This document shows positions 8,675 to 17,493 of a DNA stretch of 64,000 nucleotides, one piece after another (the stretch's first letter is position 1; each line of letters starts with the position of its first letter). This stretch comes from Saccharothrix tamanrassetensis. GTDB lineage: Bacteria > Actinomycetota > Actinomycetes > Mycobacteriales > Pseudonocardiaceae. The stretch is from positions 1 to 64,000 of the forward strand of contig NZ_JACHJN010000016.1 of NCBI RefSeq assembly GCF_014203665.1, in the 5' to 3' direction. The position numbers were made by a program, and so were the translations under genes. Under the pieces are notes generated by a model. The model was given only the letters and a program-made list of their open reading frames with translations. It had not been told where the DNA came from and did not search any database.

Positions 8675-9759
8675 CAGAACACCACCACGGAGCGCAGCAC
8701 GTCGCCGTCGTGCATCCTGGCGAACGCCTGCTCGACCTCGTCCAGCGCGATGGTCTCGGTCACGAACGCGTCGAGGTCGAGACGGCCCTGCCGGTAGAGG
8801 TCGACCAGGTACGGGAAGTCGCGGGACGGCAGGCAGTCGCCGTACCAGGACGACTTGAGCGAGCCGCCGCGCGAGAAGAAGTCGATCAACGGCATCTCCA
8901 CTCGCATGTCCGGGGTCGGCACGCCGACCAGGACCACGGTGCCGGCCAGGTCGCGCGCGTAGAACGCCTGCTTCCACGTCTCGGGCCTGCCCACGGCGTC
9001 GATCACGACGTCCGCGCCGAACCCGCCGGTCAGCTCGCGCACCCGTGCCACCGCGTCCTCCGCCGAGGAGTCGACGCGGTGCGTGGCGCCGAAGCGCTCG
9101 GCCCACTCCAGCTTCCGGGGGTCGATGTCCACGGCGATGATCGTGGTCGCCCCCGCGAGCCGGGCGCCCGCGATGGCGGCGTTGCCGACGCCGCCGCAAC
9201 CGATCACCGCGACGCTGTCACCGCGGCCCACCCCGCCGGTGTTCATCGCGGCGCCCAGCCCCGCCATGACGCCGCAGCCCAGGAGGCCCACCGCCAACGG
9301 CGAGGCGCTCGGGTCGACCTTGGTGCACTGGCCCGCGTGCACGAGCGTCTTCTCGGCGAACGCGCCGATCCCCAACGCGGGCGACAACGGCGTGCCGTCC
9401 GCGAGAGTCATCGGCCGGCCGGCGTTGTGGGTGTTGAAGCAGTACCAGGGCTTGCCCTTCAGGCACGCGCGGCAGGTACCGCACACGGCGCGCCAGTTGA
9501 GGATCACGAAGTCGCCCGGTGCCACGTCGGCCACGCCCGCCCCGACGGACTCCACGATGCCGGCGGCTTCATGGCCCAGCAGGAACGGGAACTCGTCGTT
9601 GATCCCGCCTTCCCGGTAGTGCAGGTCGGTGTGGCAGACCCCGCACGCCTGCACGCGCACCACGGCCTCGCCCGGCCCCGGATCGGGTACGACCACCTCC
9701 ACGACCTCGACCGGCGCACCTTTGCCGCGTGCGATGACGCCGTGAACCGTCTGTGCCAC
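8674..9759 (-). CDS. mscR: S-(hydroxymethyl)mycothiol dehydrogenase (mycothiol-dependent formaldehyde dehydrogenase)
   Basis: This 361-residue zinc-dependent class III-type alcohol dehydrogenase has [15 protein letters not shown] (catalytic zinc His), CGVCHTD (catalytic zinc Cys), a structural-zinc set [15 protein letters not shown] and the NAD site [15 protein letters not shown]. Length and sequence closely fit the actinobacterial FdhA/MscR family that oxidises the formaldehyde-mycothiol adduct with NAD. A ribosome site (GAGGAG on the minus strand) precedes ATG 9759. It is the first gene of a two-gene operon with the MBL hydrolase. Confidence 0.9.
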   Translation of the reverse strand: MAQTVHGVIARGKGAPVEVVEVVVPDPGPGEAVVRVQACGVCHTDLHYREGGINDEFPFLLGHEAAGIVESVGAGVADVAPGDFVILNWRAVCGTCRACLKGKPWYCFNTHNAGRPMTLADGTPLSPALGIGAFAEKTLVHAGQCTKVDPSASPLAVGLLGCGVMAGLGAAMNTGGVGRGDSVAVIGCGGVGNAAIAGARLAGATTIIAVDIDPRKLEWAERFGATHRVDSSAEDAVARVRELTGGFGADVVIDAVGRPETWKQAFYARDLAGTVVLVGVPTPDMRVEMPLIDFFSRGGSLKSSWYGDCLPSRDFPYLVDLYRQGRLDLDAFVTETIALDEVEQAFARMHDGDVLRSVVVF

Positions 9760-10059
9760 GGAGAACTCCTCAGGATGATCCGCAATCGGTTATCAGGCCA
9801 CGTGAAACCATACGGGCAGCGAGTCCCGGACGCGCGTGGCCTTCGCCGCGGTCACAGGGTGCTGTGCAGCGACTTCGAAGCGCTTCAGGTGCTTTACCGA
9901 TGCGGGTACCCGAAGGGCCGCACACCATGCCTGGTGGTGCACGGCGGGCCCGGTCACCGTACGGCGCTGTCGACACCCGACCTGGTGAACGTGTTTTCCC
10001 GCCGTTCCGCAGCCGCCTTCACGGGTATCCGACCCACACTTCGGACGAGGGGAGTCGCT
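9760..10059. other. Divergent intergenic region between mscR and the CAP-domain gene
   Basis: These 300 bp must hold the promoters of both divergent genes. Ribosome sites are visible next to each start (GAGGAG for mscR on the minus strand, GAGGGGAG at about 10047-10054 for the CAP gene). No convincing operator, RNA or further gene is seen. Confidence 0.4.
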
Positions 10060-10638
10060 ATGGAACACCACGACGACAAACCGACGCAGAGCCTGACCAC
10101 CGACATGGACGACCGGCACAAGTCGTGTCGCAGCCGTCGGACGGTGCGCAATGTCCTGGCGTGTGCGGCTGTGGCCGCGATGGCAGGCGTCGGTATCGCG
10201 GTGCCGGGCCACACGAGTCTGGCGCAGCCCGCCACCACACCCACCCAGGCCGCCAGGAACGCCGATGCCGTCCAGCAGATCGTGGACATGGTCAACGCCG
10301 AACGGACCGGCGCAGGGTGTGCGGCGGTGACTTTGGACAACCGGGCGCAGCAGGCCGCGCAGGCGCACGCCGACGACATGGCCGCCCGTGACTACTACGA
10401 CCACACGAGCCCGGAAGGCGCCGACGCGGGCGATCGCCTGGACGCCGCCGGCTACAGCTGGCGCAAGTGGGGCGAGAACATCCACAAAGGACCGTCCGGT
10501 GCCGAGCAGGCCATGCGGGACTGGATGGCCAGCGGCGGCCATCGCGCCAACATCCTCGACTGCGGATTCACCAACGTGGGCGTGGGCGTGAACACGAGCG
10601 CCAACGGCCCGTGGTGGGTCCAGGTCTTCGCCTCCTGA
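10060..10638 (+). CDS. Secreted CAP/SCP-domain protein
   Basis: This 192-residue protein has a long basic N-region (ending CRSRRTVR) before a hydrophobic core ([17 protein letters not shown]), giving a signal peptide cleaved near residue 55. The mature part is a CAP (SCP/PR-1) domain: [53 protein letters not shown]. The conserved His and Glu of the CAP cavity are present. Bacterial members are extracellular and mostly of unknown role. The long pre-region before the core is unusual, and a start within it is possible. Confidence 0.85.
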   Translation: MEHHDDKPTQSLTTDMDDRHKSCRSRRTVRNVLACAAVAAMAGVGIAVPGHTSLAQPATTPTQAARNADAVQQIVDMVNAERTGAGCAAVTLDNRAQQAAQAHADDMAARDYYDHTSPEGADAGDRLDAAGYSWRKWGENIHKGPSGAEQAMRDWMASGGHRANILDCGFTNVGVGVNTSANGPWWVQVFAS

Positions 10639-10739
10639 CCGCGGAGCGAGTCGCCGGACTCCGGCGGACCGGTCGGATCAAGGCCGGCCTGCGTTCACCT
10701 CGCCCGCGTCGGCGACCCGGCCTGTGCGCGAGCCGGTCG

Positions 10740-11102
10740 TCACGCCACTCCACCGGACGAGGCCGCGCGGGCGCGCTCGGTCATACCGTCCAGGACGTCG
10801 ACGTGCGTCTCGGGCACCGTGACGTCCAGGTGGATCACTCGGTCGCCGGCGCGGGTGAAGGTGAACTCGAAGAACGAGCAGCACGCGGTCTCCCTGGCGG
10901 TCAGCTCCCGCGCGGTGGTCTCCACCTCGGGCGTGCCGTCCAGCGTCAGTCGCAACCGTGTCGGTCCGGTGCGGTGGACCGCGCTCAGCGCGGTGCTGAA
11001 CAACGTGTCGAACTCGGCTACCCGCAGTGGTTGCCGCGCGGTCGGCAGCGTGCAGTCCTGAGGTGCCCACGTCGGTTCGTGGCCGGTCTCCGTAGTCGCC
11101 AT
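10740..11102 (-). CDS. Conserved actinobacterial hypothetical protein with CCSF motif
   Basis: This 120-residue protein starts [17 protein letters not shown]. It resembles a small actinobacterial family I can recall but not name; a central [14 protein letters not shown] block with two adjacent Cys is its most distinctive part. There is no signal peptide or membrane segment. The start at 11102 is preferred over a longer reading to 11354, which would run back across the promoter of the divergent ynfA-like gene. Function unknown. Confidence 0.65.
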   Translation of the reverse strand: MATTETGHEPTWAPQDCTLPTARQPLRVAEFDTLFSTALSAVHRTGPTRLRLTLDGTPEVETTARELTARETACCSFFEFTFTRAGDRVIHLDVTVPETHVDVLDGMTERARAASSGGVA

Positions 11103-11180
11103 GACCCCACGGTAGGCCTGTACGTGGGTGGAGGAGGCGAGTGTCGAGCTGTGGTGATCGCGGTCGGTTACGGTCACGCG

Positions 11181-11513
11181 GTGACCGTTGCGCGTTCGAT
11201 GCTGCTGTTCGTCATGGCCGCCGTGCTGGAGATCGGTGGCGCGTGGCTGGTCTGGCAGGGCGTTCGCGAGCATCGGGGCTGGGCGTGGATCGGTGCCGGC
11301 GTACTCGCGCTGGGTGCCTACGGGTTCGTCGCCACGTTGCAGCCCGACGCGCACTTCGGGCGCATCCTGGCCGCCTACGGCGGGGTGTTCGTGGCCGGAT
11401 CGCTGGCCTGGGGCGTGGTCGCCGACGGCTACCGCCCGGACCGGTACGACGTGATCGGAGCACTGGTGTGCCTGGCCGGGGTAGCGGTCATCATGTATGC
11501 GCCCCGCAGCTGA
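11181..11513 (+). CDS. YnfA/UPF0060 family small membrane protein
   Basis: The 110-residue protein has four hydrophobic segments and family landmarks [47 protein letters not shown] and [10 protein letters not shown]. It belongs to the drug/metabolite-transporter clan, with small four-helix proteins resembling SMR halves; transport is suspected but unproven. GTG 11181 lies 6 nt after TACGGT (11169-11174), a leaderless-type -10 box, and no ribosome site is visible. Confidence 0.88.
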   Translation: MTVARSMLLFVMAAVLEIGGAWLVWQGVREHRGWAWIGAGVLALGAYGFVATLQPDAHFGRILAAYGGVFVAGSLAWGVVADGYRPDRYDVIGALVCLAGVAVIMYAPRS

Positions 11514-11637
11514 CGCACGGCCCCGACAGCACGTTCGGCGTCGAGCAGGCGTTCCTCACCCCGCACCACCACGTCCAGGATCCGTTGGTGCGGGGCGCCG
11601 AGCCGGCCGGTGCTTGGCGGCTGACGTCGAGTTCGGC

Positions 11638-12303
11638 CTACGACTGGGCCTCCTGATCCGCTGCCGCTTCGCACGACGGCGGTGGGCTGGTGACGACGAA
11701 GAAGGTGAAGTCCTCGCGGACCTTCGCGTCGACGGCCATGGGCAGGCGGACGCGGCCGTTGTCGACCATCCCTCTCACGGCGGGCCGACTCAGGCCGAGC
11801 CCGGCCGTGAGCAGCTTCTCGACCCGGATGGGTGCCGGGAGTTCGAATCTGATGACGACTTCGAGCGGCGCCGGATCCCCGCACTCCAAGTCGTAGAACG
11901 GCATGTCGGTCTCCAGCTCCCACGTGCCGCTCCAGTCGAGCCGGTATGCGGCCTTGCGGGCCAGGGCCGGGTCCATGACCAGACGTCGCACCATGGCCGG
12001 ATCGTTGTTCTCGAACATCAGCAGCCGATCGTGCTCCAGCGCCTGCACGCGGATGCGCTCGTGGACGGGCGTTTTCGACGTGCGGCCGCACAGTTCGCAG
12101 CAGATCAGCATCCAGACGTCGAGGAGCTTGCCGCTCGCGTTCACCCGGAACTTCCCGGTGGGACGGTGGCGCGTGGACCTGCACGACACGCACGCTTTGA
12201 CGATGGCGGGCAGTCCGAGTTCTCTGACCACCCACAGCGCTTTCCGGTCGACGTCAGGTTCGCCACCGTCAACGGGCACAGGGGTACTGCGGAAGTCGTT
12301 CAT
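11638..12303 (-). CDS. DUF1062 family protein with zinc-ribbon-like Cys pairs
   Basis: The 221-residue product has two CxxC knuckles (CVSC and CELC) separated by KFRVNASGKLLDVWMLICC, which is the DUF1062 signature. The second half is predicted globular and ends after a segment of HTH character (SRPAVRGMVDNGRVRL). Structure suggests zinc binding; the biological role is unknown. ATG 12303 is chosen; an in-frame ATG lies upstream at 12336. It converges on the ynfA-like gene. Confidence 0.8.
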   Translation of the reverse strand: MNDFRSTPVPVDGGEPDVDRKALWVVRELGLPAIVKACVSCRSTRHRPTGKFRVNASGKLLDVWMLICCELCGRTSKTPVHERIRVQALEHDRLLMFENNDPAMVRRLVMDPALARKAAYRLDWSGTWELETDMPFYDLECGDPAPLEVVIRFELPAPIRVEKLLTAGLGLSRPAVRGMVDNGRVRLPMAVDAKVREDFTFFVVTSPPPSCEAAADQEAQS

Positions 12304-12372
12304 GGCTTCGGTCGATTCCAAAGTCTGTGGAGGAGGCATCGGGCAGCGCTTTGCCGTGCCGGGTATTTCCAC

Positions 12373-12754
12373 CCGCTGAAGGACAAAGGGCCGGTGCCGG
12401 AAAGCGGAGCACGCCGACCGGCTCGACGTTGCACATCACGTCGCGTGAAGAAAGCCCGCACCGATTACACGGTGCGGGATTCGAGCGGCATGCCGGAGAC
12501 AGACGGGGAGCGACTCGAACCCGTCTCATTCCGTACGCGTGCCTCTGCCTAGATCTCCATGCGCGCCATAGTGGTCAACCGGTAGGACGTCCGGCAACCT
12601 GTTTTCCAGGAGATGACGGTCGGTTGGCTGCGACGATTCATATCCGGGCCGGCGCTGGTGCCGGAAGCGGTTACCGAGGTCCCTCCGCGGCCACGGTGCC
12701 TCCCGTGCGACACGGCCTTCCCGACACTCGGTTGCCAGTGCCGAAGACCGTGGG
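12373..12754. other. Intergenic region with one perfect hairpin
   Basis: No credible gene is seen in about 380 bp. One perfect 9-bp inverted repeat, cccgcaccg (12455-12463) and cggtgcggg (12470-12478) with loop attaca, lies 150 bp upstream of the DUF1062 start. It could be a terminator or part of a leader on either strand. Confidence 0.35.
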
Positions 12755-14902
12755 TCAGCTCCGGCCGGTGGCGGTGAAGCGGAGGTAGCCGAGGTAGGTG
12801 ACGGGGCGGAACGCGTCGGCCTGCGCGACGCCCTCGGCAGCGGCTTGTCGGGCGCGTTCGAGGACCACGGCAGCCTCGGCGACCGCGCGGTCGTGGTCCA
12901 CGCGGGTTCGGGCGATGGCGGTGTTGGCGGCTTTCAGCTCGTCGGCCAGGGCGGCTTGTTCGGCCCGCAGGACTTCCCGCAGCTCACGGGTCGTCCTCTC
13001 GGCCTCGTTCCGGACCTGCTCGTACTGGGCGTCCAGCCCGGCCTTCTCGGCGGCGAAACGGTCTTTGAGGATCTGTCGCTCGGCGGGCGTCAACGACGTC
13101 GGCCCGCTGCCCGCCGCCTTGGTGGTGAGGTGTTCGCGCCACTGGTCGATCCGCGCCGCCTTCACCTCGCCGATCCCGGCGGCGCGCACGCTGCTCCCGT
13201 CGACCAGGACGAAGAACGCCACGCGGTTGGCTCCGTGCATGGCGTAGCGGACGCCGACGAAGTCCGCGGCGGTCCGGATGCCGACCGCTTCGAGGTTGGC
13301 GGTCAAAACCGGTCCCATGCCTTCGATACCGGCGGTCTTGACGGGGAACAGCGCCAAGCGCGCGCGCAGGTGCGCCTTCTGCCGCACGACCAGGATCCGT
13401 TGCTCTTCGAGGTGCATCCGGGCCGCCGACGCCTGCCGGTCGCGGTCGATCCGCTGGAGTTGCTCGTCGACGGCGCGCTGGTGGGTTCCGAGGCGCTGGT
13501 TGTGCCGCTGCTGGAGGGTTCGCCGACTGCGCTGCTGCTCGGCCTTGGACCGCTCGGCTTCCTGGGCGATCCGCCGGGCCTCCAGGTTGAGCCGGGTGAG
13601 GTGGGCGGCGGCGGCCAGTCGGGCGCGGACGAGCCGTTTGCGCTCGGCACGCGCGGCGCGGGCCCGGGAGTGCTCCGGCTGGCGGCGGTAGCCCAACGCC
13701 GTGGACGCCGTCCACGCCAGCACCGCCGACACGTCCACGATCGCCATCGCCTCGTCCACGAAGACGGCCGCCGGGACACCGAACGGCAGCAGCAGCACCA
13801 ACAGCACCCACGTCAGCACGGTCAGGGCCGGCGTGCGCCGGTTGAACCGCACCAAGGGCGGCGGGGCGGGCATGTGGGCCTGGGCCTGCACGCGTTCCGC
13901 CATCCATGCCGGCAGGGCGGCGATGACCGGGACCGGGGCCTTGACCGGCTGCACGACGTCGAACGGTTCGAGTGGTTCGAGCGGCGGGGGCGCGGCGCGG
14001 TGGTGGAGCAGGATGTCCTGGAAGCGCTCGGCGAGCCCGCGCAGGCGCGCGTCCGGGTGGCCGGTGAGGGTGGCCAGCCGGAACGAACCCGTCGGGTCGG
14101 CGAAGTCGGACTCGGCGAGGAGCAGGTGCTCGGCGTCCTCGTCGCGCAGTTGGCGCCACAGCGACGGGTCGGTCGCCAGGGCCACGAGGGACAGGTAGAC
14201 CACCCACGACGAGAACCGGTCGACGTCCGGACCGAAGTCGGCGGCGGTGCGGTCGGGCGACTGGTAGTTGCGGTGCCCGGTCTCGGCGGCGGGCAGCCCG
14301 GCGAGCGCGGGGACGTACATGCCGTCGTAGTCGACCAGCTTGATCGAGCCGTCGGAGCAGACGAGGAGGTTGCCGTGCTGGAGGTCGCCGTGCCCGACCC
14401 CCGCTGCGGCGAGTTCGGCGACCAGGCGCGCGAACCGCGTGGCGGTGTGGGAGAGGGCCGCGGGGTCGTCGGTGTTCCGCTCGATCCAGCGGACGAGGTT
14501 GACCGCCTCCACCCACTCCATCCGCAGCACGGGGTACCAGGTGCCCTCCACCAGGATGCCGCGCCCGATGTAGTCGAAGCCGACCGTCCAGTCGTCGTCC
14601 AGGCGCGCGAGGTGCTCGCCGACGGCGCGGTAGCGGGTCGCCTGCTCGCGCACCTCGCGGGTGAAGCACTTGACCGCGTAACGGGTGCCGTCGGCGACGG
14701 TCAGCGAGAAGACGCCGGCGAAGTTCCCCGAGATCGCACGGGGGCGGCCCAACGCGTCGACGCGGACCTCGGCCCCGGCGAGGTCGGTGCCGCGGAAGCA
14801 CAGCGCGGTGTTCTGCAGCGCTTCGACGTAGGTCGCGCCGGACGGGAACGAGCGGGCGGGCTCCTCATCCGAGGTCCACGTGAACGACGGTGACGTCGTC
14901 AT
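12755..14902 (-). CDS. TerY-P/YegI-type protein kinase with TM, coiled coil and HhH domain
   Basis: This is a 715-residue multidomain protein. A eukaryotic-like kinase domain (about 25-290) has RYAVKCF (ATP Lys), HGDLQHGNLLV (catalytic loop) and VDYDGMYVP in place of DFG, the variant typical of the YegI/TerY-P kinases. A hydrophobic pair (about 355-400) follows, then a long charged coiled coil and a helix-hairpin-helix (GIEGMGPVLTANLEAVGIRTAADF region, near 530-555), then a second coiled coil. It is the last gene of the VWA-PP2C-kinase operon and overlaps the PP2C gene by 38 bp. The HhH suggests nucleic-acid contact. Confidence 0.85.
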   Translation of the reverse strand: MTTSPSFTWTSDEEPARSFPSGATYVEALQNTALCFRGTDLAGAEVRVDALGRPRAISGNFAGVFSLTVADGTRYAVKCFTREVREQATRYRAVGEHLARLDDDWTVGFDYIGRGILVEGTWYPVLRMEWVEAVNLVRWIERNTDDPAALSHTATRFARLVAELAAAGVGHGDLQHGNLLVCSDGSIKLVDYDGMYVPALAGLPAAETGHRNYQSPDRTAADFGPDVDRFSSWVVYLSLVALATDPSLWRQLRDEDAEHLLLAESDFADPTGSFRLATLTGHPDARLRGLAERFQDILLHHRAAPPPLEPLEPFDVVQPVKAPVPVIAALPAWMAERVQAQAHMPAPPPLVRFNRRTPALTVLTWVLLVLLLPFGVPAAVFVDEAMAIVDVSAVLAWTASTALGYRRQPEHSRARAARAERKRLVRARLAAAAHLTRLNLEARRIAQEAERSKAEQQRSRRTLQQRHNQRLGTHQRAVDEQLQRIDRDRQASAARMHLEEQRILVVRQKAHLRARLALFPVKTAGIEGMGPVLTANLEAVGIRTAADFVGVRYAMHGANRVAFFVLVDGSSVRAAGIGEVKAARIDQWREHLTTKAAGSGPTSLTPAERQILKDRFAAEKAGLDAQYEQVRNEAERTTRELREVLRAEQAALADELKAANTAIARTRVDHDRAVAEAAVVLERARQAAAEGVAQADAFRPVTYLGYLRFTATGRS

Positions 14903-15668
14903 TGCGCATCAACCCCTCCTCCCGCGCCTTCTTCAACCACACCTCGAACCCGTCCGGATCACCGGATCGGGTGAACTCGGACAGCACGTGCCACGGCTGG
15001 TCACCACGTGCCGCCGCGCCGAGGAACCACGCGGCGAGCGCGTCGGTGCAGAGGAAGAACTGGTCGCCCTGCTCCGCGCTGCCCGACAGCGTCCGCACGT
15101 GCCGCGCCAGCAGCGCGTGGTCGCGGTTGAACGCGTTGACCAGCCCCGGCGAGTTGTCGAACGCCTCCGCGGACTCCAGCGGGAATGCTCGCAGCAGGCG
15201 GTCGTCGCGGGTGTGGAACAGGCAGCTGTCACCCAACGCGGCGACGTCCCACCGGGTGGCCGACGTCGAATCGGTGTCGAACCGCGCGGCCAGCACCGTG
15301 GCGTGCGGCCCCCGGTCCAGCTTGGGCTGCTCGTACCAGGCGATCGGGCGGCCGTCGGCCTCGCGCGTGGCCACGTAGTCGGCGAGCCACCCGCGCCAGG
15401 CCTCCCCGGCATCGACCAGGGCCGTCGCGAACCGGTCCACGTCCCGCAGCACGCACTCGTCGTCCCGCGTCGCGTCGATGACGGACCTGGTCAGCAGGTC
15501 CGCCCAATCGCCCGCGAGCAGGCTCTCCGACGCCCCGTCGGCCACGGCCGCGAACACGGGTTCGGCGAGCCAGGTCTCCGGGGCGGAAGCGGGCAGGACG
15601 TGCGCGACGTCCTCGCACTCCCGGAGTGAGTTGCCCTGCTTGGGCGTGCGGAGTGAAGAGGTGAACAT
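14865..15668 (-). CDS. PP2C-family protein phosphatase of the TerY-P triad (YegK-like)
   Basis: The 267-residue protein starts MFTSSLRTPKQGNSLRECED. It carries PP2C landmarks: the D of ECEDV, VFAAVADGASES (DGxS metal site), WDVAALGDSCLF (GDS), FFLCTDALAAW and NDDVTVVHVDLG (DD near the end). It therefore looks catalytically competent as a Mn/Mg phosphoserine/threonine phosphatase. It follows the VWA gene by 8 bp and overlaps the kinase gene, so the three are probably made together, with phosphatase and kinase acting on the same target. Confidence 0.85.
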   Translation of the reverse strand: MFTSSLRTPKQGNSLRECEDVAHVLPASAPETWLAEPVFAAVADGASESLLAGDWADLLTRSVIDATRDDECVLRDVDRFATALVDAGEAWRGWLADYVATREADGRPIAWYEQPKLDRGPHATVLAARFDTDSTSATRWDVAALGDSCLFHTRDDRLLRAFPLESAEAFDNSPGLVNAFNRDHALLARHVRTLSGSAEQGDQFFLCTDALAAWFLGAAARGDQPWHVLSEFTRSGDPDGFEVWLKKAREEGLMRNDDVTVVHVDLG

Positions 15669-15676
15669 GCCGCTGC

Positions 15677-16513
15677 TCAGCGCAGGTCCGTCGCACGCGT
15701 TCCGATGTCCAGGAACTGGACGAGCGAGGTGATGTCCGCGTTGTAGACGAAGCCGCGCGTCAGGTCGGTGGCCGTCACGCCCTGCTGCATCGCGTAGAAG
15801 CGCATGTGCGGCGGCAGGAGGCTGGACATGCCGAACAGGGTGCGCGAATAGGTGTCGGGCAGCGCGACGTCGGTGTCGGGGAACATCACCGGGACGGCTT
15901 TGGCGGCGGACACGTGCAGGTTGAACAGCAGTGCCGCGCCGTCGGCGCTGACGTGCGTCTGCACGGCCCACGCGGCACTGGCCGGGTCGCCGTCGGTGGA
16001 CTCGCCGTCGGTCAGGTTGAGCACGATCGGCGGGAAGCAGTCCGGGTGCCGGGCCACCCAGTCCGACACCAGCGACTCCGCGCGGGACAGCGCCCGGCAC
16101 ATCGGCGTCGCACCGTTGGCCACCGGGTCCACCCAGACCGGGAAGCGGGTCGTGGTCTCCACCAGCCCGCCCGCGCCGTCGGGGACCTTCTTGACCCGCT
16201 TCTCCACCCGCGCGGGCTTCTCCGCGACCTGGCTGAGCGGCACGAGGTCACGTCCCGCGAGCGGTCCGGTGAACGCCGAGCCGACCGTGTGCCCGTAGCC
16301 GATGACGGCGATGTGGAAGTAGTCGCGGACGCCTTCCTCCTTCGCGCACTTCACGCTCAGCTCGGCGAGCAGCCGGTTGATGGCGTCGGCGACCACGTCC
16401 GCCTTGCGCTGCTGCGCACCGCCCCCGATCGGGTCGCTCATCGACGCCGACTGGTCGACCAGGAACACGAAGCAGGACGGGTTGGCGCGACTGATCTCGG
16501 CTGCATAGGTCAC
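15677..16513 (-). CDS. VWA-domain protein of the TerY-P triad (TerY/YegL-like)
   Basis: This is a single von Willebrand A domain of 278 residues. It has the MIDAS motif DQSASM near residue 20, VIGYGHTVG, NGATPMCRAL (MIDAS Thr) and LNLTDGESTDGDP (MIDAS Asp). Such domains bind metal and partner proteins and act as scaffolds. GTG 16513 is chosen because AGGTGG lies about 8 nt upstream; GTG 16525 is an in-frame alternative but abuts GAGAG directly. It is the first gene of the operon with PP2C and kinase. Confidence 0.85.
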   Translation of the reverse strand: MTYAAEISRANPSCFVFLVDQSASMSDPIGGGAQQRKADVVADAINRLLAELSVKCAKEEGVRDYFHIAVIGYGHTVGSAFTGPLAGRDLVPLSQVAEKPARVEKRVKKVPDGAGGLVETTTRFPVWVDPVANGATPMCRALSRAESLVSDWVARHPDCFPPIVLNLTDGESTDGDPASAAWAVQTHVSADGAALLFNLHVSAAKAVPVMFPDTDVALPDTYSRTLFGMSSLLPPHMRFYAMQQGVTATDLTRGFVYNADITSLVQFLDIGTRATDLR

Positions 16514-16831
16514 GTGAAGGTCCACCTCTCACGCGATCACCCGCTGTGGCACAGGCGTGATCGCGCTGACTCGACAGGCACTGCGCTGCGGTGTCGCCCC
16601 TGGGGACACGCAGTGTTGCCTGACGTACGACGGATGCGCTGGGAAAGCATGTGGATCACTCGACAGGTTAGCGCTATCCGAAGTGGGTGACGACGTACTC
16701 CACGCTCGGCCGTCTTGCTCCGGGTCATCGCTCCAGGTGCCTCAGGCCGGATCACCCGACCAGAGGGTGCCTCACGTCGTGCCGGTGGGCTCGCGGGATG
16801 TCCGAGCGGCCGTGGGTGCGGCCCGGCGCTG
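16514..16831. other. Upstream region of the VWA-PP2C-kinase operon
   Basis: About 320 bp without a supported gene, holding the operon promoter on the minus strand. The decamer actcgacagg occurs twice (about 16569 and 16658). No clear -10/-35 pair or RNA could be assigned. Confidence 0.35.
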
Positions 16832-17089
16832 TCAACCGCCGAGGTTGTCCACGGCGGCGGACAGCTTCGCGGCGTGCTGCTCCAACTCGGCGTCGGTGAG
16901 CTCGGTCTGCCCCGCGCGACGGAGGAACTCCTCCCGGGTGATCAACTCCAGCCCCTCGCCCTGTCCGTCGGCGGCGGCCACCACCTCGACCCGGCCCTCC
17001 ACCAGCACCAGGATCGGGTCCGGCAGGTCGGAGTCGAGTAGGCGGCGCAGATCCCGGCCGTGGACCGTGCCCGTGTCGTCGAAGGTCAT
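16832..17089 (-). CDS. Small acidic hypothetical protein
   Basis: The 85-residue protein contains ILVLVEGRVEVVAAADG, GLELITREEFLRRAG and LEQHAAKLSAAVDNLGG. It is acidic, soluble and probably helical at the C-terminus. The composition is protein-like, and third codon positions are strongly GC, as in true genes here. I do not recognise a family. It is 85 bp from the next small minus-strand gene and may be co-transcribed. Confidence 0.5.
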   Translation of the reverse strand: MTFDDTGTVHGRDLRRLLDSDLPDPILVLVEGRVEVVAAADGQGEGLELITREEFLRRAGQTELTDAELEQHAAKLSAAVDNLGG

Positions 17090-17172
17090 GGTGTCGGCAT
17101 ACCCTTCGCGGCCGATCCCAACCGCGCCCTGTTCCGCCGGGGCGGACCGTCCCGCCAGGCCGCCCGTCGGGC

Positions 17173-17337
17173 TCAGTCCGGTGGTTCGGTCGCCCCTTCT
17201 TCCTCCTCCTGGATGTCGGACGCGGCCGGTGTCTCCCGCGCGACCGCGGGCAGCCCCACGTCCAGGTCCTCCACCGATGGGGTGCCCGGCGCCCGTGGCG
17301 GGTCGGGGTTGAGTGGTGCGTTGCCGGATTCGCTCAT
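17173..17337 (-). CDS. Very small acidic Pro-rich hypothetical protein
   Basis: A 54-residue reading from ATG 17337 to TGA 17173-17175 begins MSESGNAPLNPDPP and ends in IQEEEEGATEPPD. It is highly acidic and disordered in character. It lies upstream of and in line with the 85-residue gene, divergent from the SWIM gene. No clear ribosome site precedes it, so it is only a candidate. Confidence 0.35.
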   Translation of the reverse strand: MSESGNAPLNPDPPRAPGTPSVEDLDVGLPAVARETPAASDIQEEEEGATEPPD

Positions 17338-17493
17338 GCGGGACGGCTACCCAGCCGCCGGGCCGCCAAGCCGGATTCCCTCCCCCGTGCGATCACGCCA
17401 CCGGAGTCGACCGACGAGTTCCGGCTCCTCCCGGACCCGCACCGGTAGGACTCCGAGTTCGGAGCGATCACCGTGCTGGGAGGATGGCCGACC

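Noticed and set aside
11497-12552. Long plus-strand frame opposite the DUF1062 gene
   Set aside because: No domain; the DUF1062 signature with its Cys pairs is on the minus strand.
12480-12560. tRNA-like T-loop on the minus strand (gttcgagtc)
   Set aside because: The bases flanking the loop do not pair into a 5-bp T-stem and no acceptor or anticodon arm can be built.
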